NCBI GenBank assembly: GCA_964433675.1
Contig: CAYSSJ010000007.1
Span: forward strand, 49,523-113,522
From: CAYSSJ01 sp964433675
GTDB lineage: Bacteria; Cloacimonadota; Cloacimonadia; Cloacimonadales; TCS61
Direction: 5' to 3'
DNA length: 64,000 nucleotides
Of this stretch, positions 8,208 through 17,947 are shown in pieces (within the stretch, counting starts at the first letter, position 1; every line of letters starts with the position of its first letter). Under the pieces are notes generated by a model. That model was given only the letters and a program-made list of their open reading frames with translations, was not told the origin of the DNA and did no database searches. A program made the translations under genes and the position numbers.

Positions 8208-11200
8208 CTATTTATCTTTTACTAATATCGAATAAATCAAAGGTATGAATAGCAAGGTAAGAAATGTGGCGGAAAGCATCCCACCGATAACCGATACAGC
8301 CATCGCCGACTGCAATTCTGCAGAACTACCGATAGCCAAAGCAAGTGGTAAAAGACCAAAAACAGTGGTAAAAGTGGTCATTAGAATCGGACGGAACCTT
8401 ACTCTACCTGCATTTAAGATAGCTTCACGTAAAATCATCCCTCCACGATGCAATCTGTTTATCCTATCGACGAGTAAGATCGCATCGTTAACAATGATCC
8501 CTGCGAGAATTATCATGCCCAAGGTGGACATCACATTGATCGAGGTCTGCGTTAAGAACAGTGCTAAAGCTACCCCGATCAAACCCATCGGTACGGTGAA
8601 CATCACGATAAACGGCAACAAAAACGATTCGAATTGCGAAGCAAGGATCATATAAACCAACAAGATAGCAAAAGCCAGAGCGAGCAGCAGAGAATGCAAA
8701 GATTCGTCTATTTGTTCGTTCAATCCTTCGATTCGCAAAAACAGATCTTCTTGCTCATCGAATTCGCTTCTGATCGCTTCTAATTCACTTAATGCATTAT
8801 TGATGCTACCGTGAAATTTCATCCTAGTAGATAGCACTCTGAATTGATTGATATGTTCAATCTCCTGAGGCATCTGCTTCTCTTCTGCTGTCACAAATGT
8901 AGCCAACGGATACAAATTGCCACCCGAGACAATATTCATTTTGAGAAGTTCATCCAAATCGAGAGTTTCATCACTCTGCAAAGTGATATCAATCTTATCG
9001 CTGAATAGATGGAAATCACTTATCTTATCACCGGCTACATAGGTCCTCAGTGCCCGCGATATATTGGCAACATCTATATTGTATAGAGCCAGCGCATCAC
9101 GATCGATCTTCATATGAATATAGGGAGTTTTATTATCATAATCGGATTTTACATCGTAAAATATGTCACTTTCTATGATCCTTCTATTTATTTGGGCAGC
9201 GAGAGCTTCCATTTTGTCGAGTTGCAAACAGTAGATCCTGAGCACAAGCCCCATCTCCCCCAGATCCAGAAGTGAGAGCAATTCATTATCCCCGCGCGTA
9301 AAACCATATCCTACCGGTAGCTTAATGAGCTCTTCTCGCATCTTATCTATAACATCTTCCGTCTTGTATCTTCTGTGGATATTAACCTTGATCTCTGCCA
9401 AATTATCGGTTTTTGACCGCTCCAGATAATAAGAGAGTTTGTCATCGGTTGATCTTCCGATCGAAGAAAAAAAGTCTTTCACTCTATGGTCGCTTTCCAG
9501 TTTTGCTTCGATATTGCGAACTATTTCATCTGTCGAAGATAAGGATGTGCCGGGTTCTAATTTCAATAAGATAGTAAAGGTTGGTTGTTCGAATTCGGGG
9601 AAAAACTCTTTTTCGTGCCACCACAGAATTAGCAAACTAATCCCGAAAACGACCAAAAAGATCAACAAAGTAGGTAAAACATTGTCCAGTGCTTTTGATA
9701 ATATGAGCAAATAACGCTCACGAGCACGAATGAAAATTTTCTGAAAAGTTTTGTAGATCCGTTTTAAAAATGATCCGACCAACTTCCAAGCATAAGCAAG
9801 CAGTATGTTAACCAATCGTGCCAGAAAAACGATAAACTTTACAAAAATTTTGATCGGAATCAAGCTAATTGAAATCAACCGATTTTGCAGAAGCAACCAT
9901 TTTCTCTTTGGCTTAGATTTGAACTTTTCCTTTTTTCCCGGTTTTTCTTTGGAACGTTCCCGCAGAGAAGCCAGCATCGGCAGAAGAGTGACAGAGACCA
10001 AAAGTGAAGCTAGCAAAGCGAAAGCAACCGTCATAGCTTGCTGTTTGAACAGAGAAGCTGCAATTCCTTTTACAAAAAGGAGAGGCAGGAATACTGCTAT
10101 AGTCGTCAAAGTGGAAGCGGTGATAGCCATCCCGACCTCTTTAGTTCCTTTGAATGCTGCCAGAAGCCAGTTATTCCCTTCTTCACGATATCTGAATATG
10201 CTTTCTGAGACGACGATAGAATTATCCACCAGCATCCCGATTCCCAGTGCTATTCCGGAAAGAGAGATGATATTGATCGTAATATTACCAAAAAACATCA
10301 TTATAAAAGTAGCCAGAACTGCTATCGGAATCACTATGGCAATATGAAGCGGACTTTTAAGGTCGCTGAGGAACAAAAAAAGTACCAGAAAAGCGAGTAA
10401 ACCTCCGATAAAGATAGCTTCCAAAACTCCTCTGATAGAATCATTGATAAAATGAGAATGGTCAACGGAAACATGAAAGTGAAGATCGGGATATTCTGTT
10501 TCGAATTCTGCCAGAGTTTTTTTGACTGTATCACAAACTCTCACCGTGTTTGCTCCGGCTTCTTTTCGGATCATGATACCGAGTGTGCGATTGCGGTTCA
10601 ATCTGGTTATGCTGCTCTCATCTTTGAAAGTTCTTCTCACGGTAGCAACATCCCCCAGAAAAATCACACTACCATCATCAGAATATGATATAGGGGTGTT
10701 TTCGATATCTTCAATCGTTCTAAATTCACCCGATACTCTAATGTTGAATCGATAAAATCCCTCCCGGATGCTTCCACTCGGGATTCTGATGTTTGCTCGA
10801 TTTATCCGATCAGCAACTTGATCAAACTTTAACCCGAAACTATTAATTTTAGTTCTATCCAGTTGGATTTGGATCTCTTCTTCCAAGTCACCGATAATAT
10901 CGGCAGCAGCCACTCCGCTTAGTTGCAGCAATCTTTTTTTGATGTAGTTCTCTGCTGTGTTTTGGATGGTACTGATATCATCAGCATCTTTTCCGGAGAC
11001 AGATAGGTACATGATCGGAGCTTCGGAAGGGTCCAATCTGGCAATATTGGGACGCTCAGCCTCGTTGGGTAAACGATAACGTAAATTATCCAACTTTTCG
11101 CGCAGTTGCAAAGATGCATATTTCATGTCCGTCCCCCAATTATAATCCAGAGTAACGATAGAGACATCGTCTCTGGATATTGAGGTAACGCGACGCACAT

Positions 11201-11426
11201 CTTTGAGGGTAGAAACCACTTCTTCTATCGGATCGGTAATCATCTCCTCAATTTCCTGAGGTGAGGCATTACCGTATGAAGTTATCACCGTCAGTTTCGG
11301 ATAACTTAGATCAGGCAAAAATTCGATCGGTAACTGAACGAAAGAAACAATCCCGGCAAACAGGATCAAGAGATAAAACATTATCACCGTGATAGGACGA
11401 TTGATACAAATCTTTGTAATCTTCAT
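8208..11426 (-). CDS. RND efflux permease (AcrB/MMPL superfamily), first of a pair
   Basis: A 1072-residue inner-membrane proton-driven pump of the AcrB/HAE1 type. The N-terminus (ITKICINRPITVIMFYLLILFAG), a periplasmic domain with SPQEIEEMITDPIEE, and the two transmembrane blocks with GIGMLVDNSIVV and GIIVNDAILLVDRINRL are all visible. Between TM6 and TM7 there is an unusually long basic and hydrophobic linker (about residues 490-575, with KEKPGKKEKFKSKPKRK), longer than usual for the family. It shares an operon with a second RND permease, an HlyD adaptor and a TolC protein, suggesting a heteromeric pump in the style of MdtBC. Substrate unknown. Confidence 0.92.
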   Translation of the reverse strand: MKITKICINRPITVIMFYLLILFAGIVSFVQLPIEFLPDLSYPKLTVITSYGNASPQEIEEMITDPIEEVVSTLKDVRRVTSISRDDVSIVTLDYNWGTDMKYASLQLREKLDNLRYRLPNEAERPNIARLDPSEAPIMYLSVSGKDADDISTIQNTAENYIKKRLLQLSGVAAADIIGDLEEEIQIQLDRTKINSFGLKFDQVADRINRANIRIPSGSIREGFYRFNIRVSGEFRTIEDIENTPISYSDDGSVIFLGDVATVRRTFKDESSITRLNRNRTLGIMIRKEAGANTVRVCDTVKKTLAEFETEYPDLHFHVSVDHSHFINDSIRGVLEAIFIGGLLAFLVLFLFLSDLKSPLHIAIVIPIAVLATFIMMFFGNITINIISLSGIALGIGMLVDNSIVVSESIFRYREEGNNWLLAAFKGTKEVGMAITASTLTTIAVFLPLLFVKGIAASLFKQQAMTVAFALLASLLVSVTLLPMLASLRERSKEKPGKKEKFKSKPKRKWLLLQNRLISISLIPIKIFVKFIVFLARLVNILLAYAWKLVGSFLKRIYKTFQKIFIRARERYLLILSKALDNVLPTLLIFLVVFGISLLILWWHEKEFFPEFEQPTFTILLKLEPGTSLSSTDEIVRNIEAKLESDHRVKDFFSSIGRSTDDKLSYYLERSKTDNLAEIKVNIHRRYKTEDVIDKMREELIKLPVGYGFTRGDNELLSLLDLGEMGLVLRIYCLQLDKMEALAAQINRRIIESDIFYDVKSDYDNKTPYIHMKIDRDALALYNIDVANISRALRTYVAGDKISDFHLFSDKIDITLQSDETLDLDELLKMNIVSGGNLYPLATFVTAEEKQMPQEIEHINQFRVLSTRMKFHGSINNALSELEAIRSEFDEQEDLFLRIEGLNEQIDESLHSLLLALAFAILLVYMILASQFESFLLPFIVMFTVPMGLIGVALALFLTQTSINVMSTLGMIILAGIIVNDAILLVDRINRLHRGGMILREAILNAGRVRFRPILMTTFTTVFGLLPLALAIGSSAELQSAMAVSVIGGMLSATFLTLLFIPLIYSILVKDK

Positions 11427-11449
11427 AATCTACCTTTGATTATCTCGCA

Positions 11450-11660
11450 CGCCAAGATGGTATCTTGCTCTACACAAGTCCCGTAGAACAATTTATCAAA
11501 TTGTCCCGCACTCTTACACATGCTATTCTCATGCATTGCTTTGGACAAGATGGTATCTTGTCCTACATAAGTTCCGTAGGACAATTTATCAAATTGTCCC
11601 GTGCTCTTACACATGCTATTCTCCTGCAACGCTTTGGACAAGATGGTATCTTGTCCTACG
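11450..11660. repeat. 93-bp tandem repeat carrying two kinds of hairpin, 2.3 copies
   Basis: Units begin at 11450, 11543 and 11636 (partial), so the period is 93 bases. Each unit carries the hairpin GGACAAGAT-GGT-ATCTTGTCC and a second hairpin GGACAATTT-ATC-AAATTGTCC, separated by similar spacers. The first unit is the most diverged. It lies between the adaptor and permease genes of one operon. Because 93 is a multiple of three, a repetitive false ORF runs through it. Confidence 0.9.
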
Positions 11661-11666
11661 ATATGC

Positions 11667-12737
11667 CTAAAACCTATCTCTAAATTTTTCATAAGGGATT
11701 ACTTCTGTCACTTCGATATTGGCATCGTGTGAGAGAGAGAAATGTCCGTCAATAATAATCTGCTGGTCGGGTAACACACCATCTGTGATTTCCAAGAGCG
11801 CATTATTTTCCAAACCAGTTTCCACATATTGCCATTTTGCCTTACCTTCCTCGGCAGCAAAGACCAGTTTTCTCCCATCGCGGACCAATAATGCATCTTT
11901 GGGTATCAGAATTTTGTCCGCATGTCTTTTTGTACCGATCTTCACTTCAGCATACATCCCCTCACGCAGATAACCGTCATTTACCAGCCGGACTCTAACC
12001 CGACAAGTGCGTGAACTTCTGTCGATAAACGGAGCAATAGATTCTATCCTACCATAATATAATTTCCCCTTTCTGCCGGGGAACTGAATCACCGCCGGCT
12101 GACCAATTTCAATCCGGGTTATTTCCGATTCCAGAATACGCACATCGACATTTAAGTTTCTCAGATCATAAATCGAGGCAATCTTTGAACCGGTCGAAAC
12201 ATACATCCCCTTCTCCAGATTGAAATCTGTGATCGTGCCTGTGAACGGTGCTTTTATCTGAGCTCTTTCGATTTGCAATCGCAGTTTCTCAAGCTCGATC
12301 TCTATCTCTTTCAAGCCGGTGCGAATTTTTAACTGCTCCTCATCGATACTGTCATCCATAGCTTTCCAAGCCGAGAGTTCTCCCAATGCCTTATCTTTCT
12401 CCAAGTTCAATCTTTTTTCTTCTAAGAAGAGTTCGTCGATATCGATTTGAGCGATAACCTCATCTTCATTTACGATCCTATCTTCCTCGATAAACACCTC
12501 GGAAATCCTACCACTTGTTTCCGAAAGAATATCGGCTTTGCGGGAAGCAAACAGTGTACCGCTGGCATAGATAAAAATGGTGAGTGTATCCAGTTTGGCC
12601 GGAGATACAACCACCGGCATCTTTGCGGCAAAAGTGCCGGGAGCCTCCGGAGTCGCTGTGTCTTCCTGCCAAAACTTCCAGTCGCATCCTGTTAATACAA
12701 AAGCGAACATCAATAATAATAATATCCTTTGTTTCAT
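11667..12737 (-). CDS. RND periplasmic adaptor (HlyD/MFP family) lipoprotein
   Basis: The 356-residue protein starts with a lipoprotein signal (MKQRILLLLMFAFVLTGC, lipidated Cys18). The body has the usual adaptor order: lipoyl-like half (ASGTLFASRKADI), coiled-coil hairpin (about 105-160), second lipoyl half with IKAPFTGTITDF, then beta-barrel and proximal domains. It would bridge the RND permeases and TolC across the periplasm. It is downstream of the second permease (75-base gap) and upstream of the first (240-base gap filled by the tandem hairpin repeat). Confidence 0.9.
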   Translation of the reverse strand: MKQRILLLLMFAFVLTGCDWKFWQEDTATPEAPGTFAAKMPVVVSPAKLDTLTIFIYASGTLFASRKADILSETSGRISEVFIEEDRIVNEDEVIAQIDIDELFLEEKRLNLEKDKALGELSAWKAMDDSIDEEQLKIRTGLKEIEIELEKLRLQIERAQIKAPFTGTITDFNLEKGMYVSTGSKIASIYDLRNLNVDVRILESEITRIEIGQPAVIQFPGRKGKLYYGRIESIAPFIDRSSRTCRVRVRLVNDGYLREGMYAEVKIGTKRHADKILIPKDALLVRDGRKLVFAAEEGKAKWQYVETGLENNALLEITDGVLPDQQIIIDGHFSLSHDANIEVTEVIPYEKFRDRF

Positions 12738-12774
12738 AGTAACCTCTTTATATCTCTATTTTTATCTTCCCGTA

Positions 12775-12796
12775 GGGAAAATTATTAATTTGCCCC
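12775..12796. repeat. Degenerate hairpin repeat between permease and adaptor genes
   Basis: GGGAAAATT-ATT-AATTTGCCCC is an imperfect copy of the dispersed short hairpin seen elsewhere, here in the 75-base gap inside the pump operon. Confidence 0.5.
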
Positions 12797-12812
12797 ACAT
12801 GTTTTCTTTTCA

Positions 12813-15800
12813 TCATTCTAACCTGTGCTCCACTTTTTTTCTATGGAATATACGATACAAAACCGGTGTGACTATTATGGAAAAAATAGTCGCAGCTGTC
12901 AGACCACCTATAGTAGAAAAAGCCAGCATCCTCCAAAAATCTCCTTTATCCACATCAGTTCTGATGAGCATAGGTATCAAACCCATAATTGTTGTCAAGG
13001 AAGTCATCACAATCGGTCTGGCTCGATCTCGTGTAGCTTGCAAAATAGCATTGTTCAGAGCTATCCCATGCTCTTGAAGCTGGATGATGCGATAGACAAG
13101 TATGATGGAATTGTTCACCACGATCCCGGCAAGTAAGATTAGACCCATTCGGGCATAAGCATTGAAAGTCTCATCAAAAAAATAAAACATATAAGTGACA
13201 CCGATAAATGCCAAAGGTAATGCCAATATGATCACAAACGGTGAACGAAAAGACTCGAATAGCGCTCCCAGAGACATATAAACCAATATGATTGAGGCTA
13301 TCAGAATCAATATCAACTTCCTATCTTCCTCATCATCGCTTTGCAGAGCATCATCATCTCTTTCCAATACATATCCCAAAGGTAACGGATAATAATCTAT
13401 CAGCTCATCCACAAATTCTCGTCCCAACCTGGGACTGCCTCTAAAATCGAAATTGATACCTCGCTGATATAATCTATCTTGCCTGTCTATCCTGCTCATT
13501 ACCTCGACCTTATTTATCTCTGCAATACTGCTGAGGGTGACTTTCTGCCCGTCGCGATTGTAACAGATGAAACTGCGAAGAGCATTGATATCAAAATCCT
13601 CGTCATCTTCCTTGATGGTAAAACTGTACTCACGATTACCGATATTTTGCTGTACAAACCCCTCCTGATTTTGAAGCAATACATATAACTGCCAAATAAT
13701 AGAATCGATATCTACACGATGAGCTGCCATCTGCTTTCGATCGAATGAAATTTCATATTCATACAAGATATCATCCTGCCACTGTGAAAGAGCATGAACA
13801 TTCACATTAGCAACGCGGCGAGAATAACTTTCCATAAAAGCTTTCAGATTATAAGCTTCCTTTTCCAATTCTTCATAATTATAACCTTTCAGTTTGAGAT
13901 GGAAATTGGCAAAAGTTGCGCCGGTACCACCGAACGAAGGTCCGAATCCCCATACATAGACACGGGTATTACCATAATTTACTGCATAAGCCTTTAGCTT
14001 TTCGCGCATAATGAGCGGGTAAGCTGTCTTCTTGGTCTCCTCGTCAAAATCTATCCTGATGCGCCCATAAGTACCGCTCACATAAGTATTCCAAGATTCC
14101 ACATTTTCGCCATAGAGGAGATCTTCAAATTCTCTGATGATGAAATCGGTTTGTTCTATATTGGAACCGGTAGGCATATAGACTCGCAAGGATAGATAAT
14201 CGTCTCTGGGAAAAGTCCATACATAACCTTTATCTACTTTATCTGAGAAAATCCAGATAGTATAGCCAAGAAATATAAGAACTAGGATGATCCAGATCAC
14301 ACGGAATCGGAGCAGGATCTTCAAGATTCTTTGGAAGAAATTCAATTTCGGATTGAAATAAAACTCCTCTTTCGAGATTGTTTTCCCGGAAGAATGAGCC
14401 AGAATATGGGTGCTGGCAAAAGGAATAAAGGTGAAGGAGATAAACAAGGAACTGAAGAGTGAGAGCACCATAGTATTCACAAAAGGCATATAGATGATTT
14501 TGAAATCACCCTGCATAAAGAGAAATGGGGCAAACACGATCATGGTGGTAAATGTGGAGGCGACTATGGGCAGGGCAACTTCTCGCACTCCAATAAGAGC
14601 AGCATCCCGACGGGATAATCCCCGATTCTGATTGCGGAATATGTTCTCATAGATCACAATAGAATTGTCCACTATCATACCAAACCCAAGCGCAAGACCT
14701 GCCAGAGAGATCATATTTAAACCGATACGAAACAGAAACATCAAAATAAAAGTAAGCGCTATGGAAAGAAAGATGGTAGTTACAACCACTAAGGTCGATT
14801 TGAAATTTCTGAGGAAGATGACAAGCACGGTGAAAATGATCAGCAGTGAGAAAATACCACGCTGATAGAGCACTTTCATATCTTTGGTTATCTCCGCCGC
14901 TTCATCGGAAATATTGACCATCGTGATATCAGTCGGTAGGAGCTCGGCTTGTTCTTCTAACACTCGTTTTGTTTTTGCTGCAAGATCGATTGCATTGGCT
15001 CTGTTCTCTTTTGTAATAGTAAGAACTACCTGAGGTTCTCCATTATATCGCCTCAGCGTGCGTGCCTGCGCCAAACCGTAGTCTATTAGCGCGATCTCGC
15101 CAAGTCTGACTCTATCGCCTCTATCACGAACAATCTCTAACTTGCCGATCTCGTGTAAATCATTAAATGAATCATCCAGCATGATGCTCATCGTTCTTCC
15201 TTTGTCTCTCAGATTGCTTACTGAGATCCTATTCCCATATTCTATCAATGCTTGGCGTACTTTTTGGTAATCTACCTGATCGAGGCTTGTTTCCCTCAGC
15301 TCTATTACTACCTCACGCTCACGTGCTCCTCTGATGGAAACATCGGAAATGCCATTGAGAGCGGATAGTCTGAACAAAAACAGTTTCTCCGCCATTTCTT
15401 TGAGTTCCCAAGTCTCATAAGCTCCCGAGATACCGTATTCCAGAAAAGCAGTATGCTCATACTGACTGGGGATATAAGCTTGGATTTGCGGTTGAGCCTG
15501 TGTCGGCAATCTATCACGGATAAGATGAAGCTTCTCATTCAGCTCGAAGCGGGCAAACTCCAGGTCTATATTACGATCGAAATAGAATCTCACGGAAGAC
15601 CTGCCCACAGAGGAAGTGGAATTCACCTCCCTCACCCCTTGCAGAGTCGAGCCGGCTTCCTCCACCAGAGCGGTGATGTGTTTCTCTACTTCCTCGGGTG
15701 ATGCCCCGCTCCAATATGTATTTACATTCAAACGGGGAAATTCTACATTGGGGAAATAGGAGATGGGTAACAAAGATAGCACAAACACCGCTGCTAACGC

Positions 15801-15866
15801 TATGATAGCAAAGATCATGCTGATGGTAACCGGCCGGTTGATGGAGAACTTAGTCAAGTTCAGCAT
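12813..15866 (-). CDS. RND efflux permease, second of a pair
   Basis: A 1017-residue RND pump protein. Visible are the N-terminal FSINRPVTISMIFAIIALAA, the periplasmic segment GASPEEVEKHITALVEE, the central TM4-like motif GLALGFGMIVDNSIVIYENI, and the late TM block LLAGIVVNNSIILVYRI. It is the first gene of the operon running leftwards through HlyD, the other RND protein and TolC. The two RND proteins are clearly different in sequence, so a recent duplication is unlikely. The 220 bases upstream (15867-16087) hold no gene and no promoter I would defend. Confidence 0.92.
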   Translation of the reverse strand: MLNLTKFSINRPVTISMIFAIIALAAVFVLSLLPISYFPNVEFPRLNVNTYWSGASPEEVEKHITALVEEAGSTLQGVREVNSTSSVGRSSVRFYFDRNIDLEFARFELNEKLHLIRDRLPTQAQPQIQAYIPSQYEHTAFLEYGISGAYETWELKEMAEKLFLFRLSALNGISDVSIRGAREREVVIELRETSLDQVDYQKVRQALIEYGNRISVSNLRDKGRTMSIMLDDSFNDLHEIGKLEIVRDRGDRVRLGEIALIDYGLAQARTLRRYNGEPQVVLTITKENRANAIDLAAKTKRVLEEQAELLPTDITMVNISDEAAEITKDMKVLYQRGIFSLLIIFTVLVIFLRNFKSTLVVVTTIFLSIALTFILMFLFRIGLNMISLAGLALGFGMIVDNSIVIYENIFRNQNRGLSRRDAALIGVREVALPIVASTFTTMIVFAPFLFMQGDFKIIYMPFVNTMVLSLFSSLFISFTFIPFASTHILAHSSGKTISKEEFYFNPKLNFFQRILKILLRFRVIWIILVLIFLGYTIWIFSDKVDKGYVWTFPRDDYLSLRVYMPTGSNIEQTDFIIREFEDLLYGENVESWNTYVSGTYGRIRIDFDEETKKTAYPLIMREKLKAYAVNYGNTRVYVWGFGPSFGGTGATFANFHLKLKGYNYEELEKEAYNLKAFMESYSRRVANVNVHALSQWQDDILYEYEISFDRKQMAAHRVDIDSIIWQLYVLLQNQEGFVQQNIGNREYSFTIKEDDEDFDINALRSFICYNRDGQKVTLSSIAEINKVEVMSRIDRQDRLYQRGINFDFRGSPRLGREFVDELIDYYPLPLGYVLERDDDALQSDDEEDRKLILILIASIILVYMSLGALFESFRSPFVIILALPLAFIGVTYMFYFFDETFNAYARMGLILLAGIVVNNSIILVYRIIQLQEHGIALNNAILQATRDRARPIVMTSLTTIMGLIPMLIRTDVDKGDFWRMLAFSTIGGLTAATIFSIIVTPVLYRIFHRKKVEHRLE

Positions 15867-16087
15867 AGAGATATCGACCTATATATAAGCTTTTTTGTAC
15901 TATCCATCATTATCGATTCTGATAAGAAATTTCAATATGATAATAGTTTTAGGATAGAGCAATTATTCGAAAACATGATTTGATGCTTATATTGATTATC
16001 TCTGCTTTCACATTTAGGATACATTTCTTACTCAATTATTGTTCCTCCTCTTATTTTTGGTTTAGTAGATCATATTCTTAATTAATG

Positions 16088-17947
16088 TCAAGTCCGATCT
16101 TCTTGAAATGTGTTTTCTTCTTCTTTTTTGAGAGATATTGAAGACTTTGGAGTACGCACATTAATATTCAACATTTCAAAATACTTACCTGCTTTTTCTA
16201 CAAGCGCGTCATGGCTGCCGGTTTCGATAATCATTCCATTACCCAAGATCACAATTTTATCGCAATATCTAATTGTACTGAGACGGTGTGCTACGATAAT
16301 GACAATCATGTCTTTGGGTAAATTGTAAATCGTATCCATGATGAATTTTTCGCTGAGGGGATCGATATTGGAAGTAGCTTCATCGAGAATGAGAATTTTC
16401 GGTTTCTTTACCAGTGCACGAGCTATTGCCAAACGTTGCTTTTGACCTACTGACAGATTGCATCCTTTATTTCCTACAATAGCATCATACCCTTCATCTA
16501 TATTACTGATAAACTCTTCACTGTGGGATTGTCTGGCAGCGAGAATAATTTCTTCCTTAGTTGCTCTGGTGTTTCCGAAACGAATATTGTTGTAGATAGT
16601 ATCGTTGAACAAAAACGGCTCTTGCTCGACCACAGCTATGTATTTACGAAATGCCACTACTTCTCCGTTACTCAAAACTCTATCGTTAACTTTTATACTT
16701 CCTTCATCCGGCAGATAAAGACCGCTCAATAATCTAAGCAGAGTAGTTTTACCGGCACCGGAACTACCTACTATACCGATTTTCTCACCTCTCTCGATAT
16801 ATAGTGAGATATTCGTCAACACATTTTTCTCGTGGTTCTTAGTCTCTGCATTATTTGTTTTCGAGGGCATATTCTCATCCGGAGTTGCGTTAGATAACAA
16901 TTCTCTCTGTTCATATGAAAAAGTTATTTTTTCGAATGCTATATTTCTAATCTCTTCCTTCATTTCAAACTCTTTTGCAAATTCTTCCTCCGGCAAATCA
17001 AATAATTCCCGAACTCGCTGCAGAGCCATCAATGCTCTTTGGATTTGGATATTGACATTGACGAGACGACTTGCCGGACCGAATAAATATCCAACGAATG
17101 TATTGAAAGCCACCAGATAACCGATGGTCAACCTACCCTGGATAATCTCATAGCCACCATAGCCAATGATAGCAATAGGGGCAATACCTCCGATGAATCC
17201 GGTAACTGCATTGTTCAAAAATGATGTTCTGCCGAGTTTTATATCGGAGCGAAAAGCTTGCTTTGCCGCCTGAAAGTAGCGTAAGAGTTTGTATTTATAG
17301 CGCAGAAAGATTTTGCTCAACTCCAGCATACTGAGCGATTCTTCCAATTGTCTGGTGGTTTGAGCACTGTCTTCATAATAAATTTTCGATTGTTCTCTTA
17401 CTTTTTTGCTAAAATAAACAGTCGAAACGATGTAAAATGGCAATATTATGATGGAAACAAGCGCCAATTTCCAATGAATGAAAAAAATAGCTGTTAAGCC
17501 AACCAGAAAAGTCAATACATCTTTGGCAATGTTGATGATCGTGTCGGCGAAAAGACTTTGTAATCTTCCGGTATCGTCATTTATGCGAGATATTAGATAA
17601 CCGCTGGAATAGGTTTTGCTGATTCGCAGAGGCAATTTGTTTACTTTCTTAAGTAAATCCAGGCGAATATCAAGTATTACTTTTCTATTGATCTTATAAA
17701 AAAGCAATCCTTGGAAATAGCTGATAATCTTGGTAATGGATAACAAAACGAAGACTATAAGAATTAGTATGACCAATTCCTGCAGATTTTGCTCCGGGAT
17801 CGTCCTGTCCAATATCCTTCTGGTTATCAATGGAGTTGGCAGGATCAGAAGGGAGAGGAGGAAGATTAGAATGGCGCCGAGGATTAAACTTGAAGTGTGC
17901 CTTTTAAAAAATCTCTTTAGGAAGAAATAAACCGGGTTGTTTTTCAT
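16088..17947 (-). CDS. ABC exporter, fused membrane and ATPase domains (only intact copy)
   Basis: The 619-residue half-transporter has a six-helix membrane domain (about 15-310) and a nucleotide-binding domain. It shows Walker A GSSGAGKTT (near 395), signature LSVGQKQR (near 500), Walker B ILILDEATS (near 525) and the switch histidine in AHRLST. There is no N-terminal C39 peptidase domain, so it would not cleave a leader itself. Its ATG overlaps the end of the propeller gene (ATGA type). It is the last gene of the peptide / radical SAM / propeller cassette and the likely exporter of the modified peptide. Its first 40 or so codons, with the segment LILPTPLITRRIL, recur as truncated fragments at three other cassette ends. 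Confidence 0.9.
   Translation of the reverse strand: MKNNPVYFFLKRFFKRHTSSLILGAILIFLLSLLILPTPLITRRILDRTIPEQNLQELVILILIVFVLLSITKIISYFQGLLFYKINRKVILDIRLDLLKKVNKLPLRISKTYSSGYLISRINDDTGRLQSLFADTIINIAKDVLTFLVGLTAIFFIHWKLALVSIIILPFYIVSTVYFSKKVREQSKIYYEDSAQTTRQLEESLSMLELSKIFLRYKYKLLRYFQAAKQAFRSDIKLGRTSFLNNAVTGFIGGIAPIAIIGYGGYEIIQGRLTIGYLVAFNTFVGYLFGPASRLVNVNIQIQRALMALQRVRELFDLPEEEFAKEFEMKEEIRNIAFEKITFSYEQRELLSNATPDENMPSKTNNAETKNHEKNVLTNISLYIERGEKIGIVGSSGAGKTTLLRLLSGLYLPDEGSIKVNDRVLSNGEVVAFRKYIAVVEQEPFLFNDTIYNNIRFGNTRATKEEIILAARQSHSEEFISNIDEGYDAIVGNKGCNLSVGQKQRLAIARALVKKPKILILDEATSNIDPLSEKFIMDTIYNLPKDMIVIIVAHRLSTIRYCDKIVILGNGMIIETGSHDALVEKAGKYFEMLNINVRTPKSSISLKKEEENTFQEDRT

Noticed and set aside
9805..10347. 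180-codon plus-strand ORF opposite the first RND permease
   Set aside because: Antisense to a well-supported membrane protein gene, with no recognisable domain.
11450..11660. CRISPR array
   Set aside because: The 93-bp units are direct copies including their spacers, there are only 2.3 of them, and no cas genes are present.
11423..11692. 89-codon minus-strand ORF with repeated VGQDTILSKA segments between adaptor and permease genes
   Set aside because: It is the translation of the 93-bp hairpin repeat, open only because the period is a multiple of three. It overlaps both neighbouring genes and has no ribosome site of its own.
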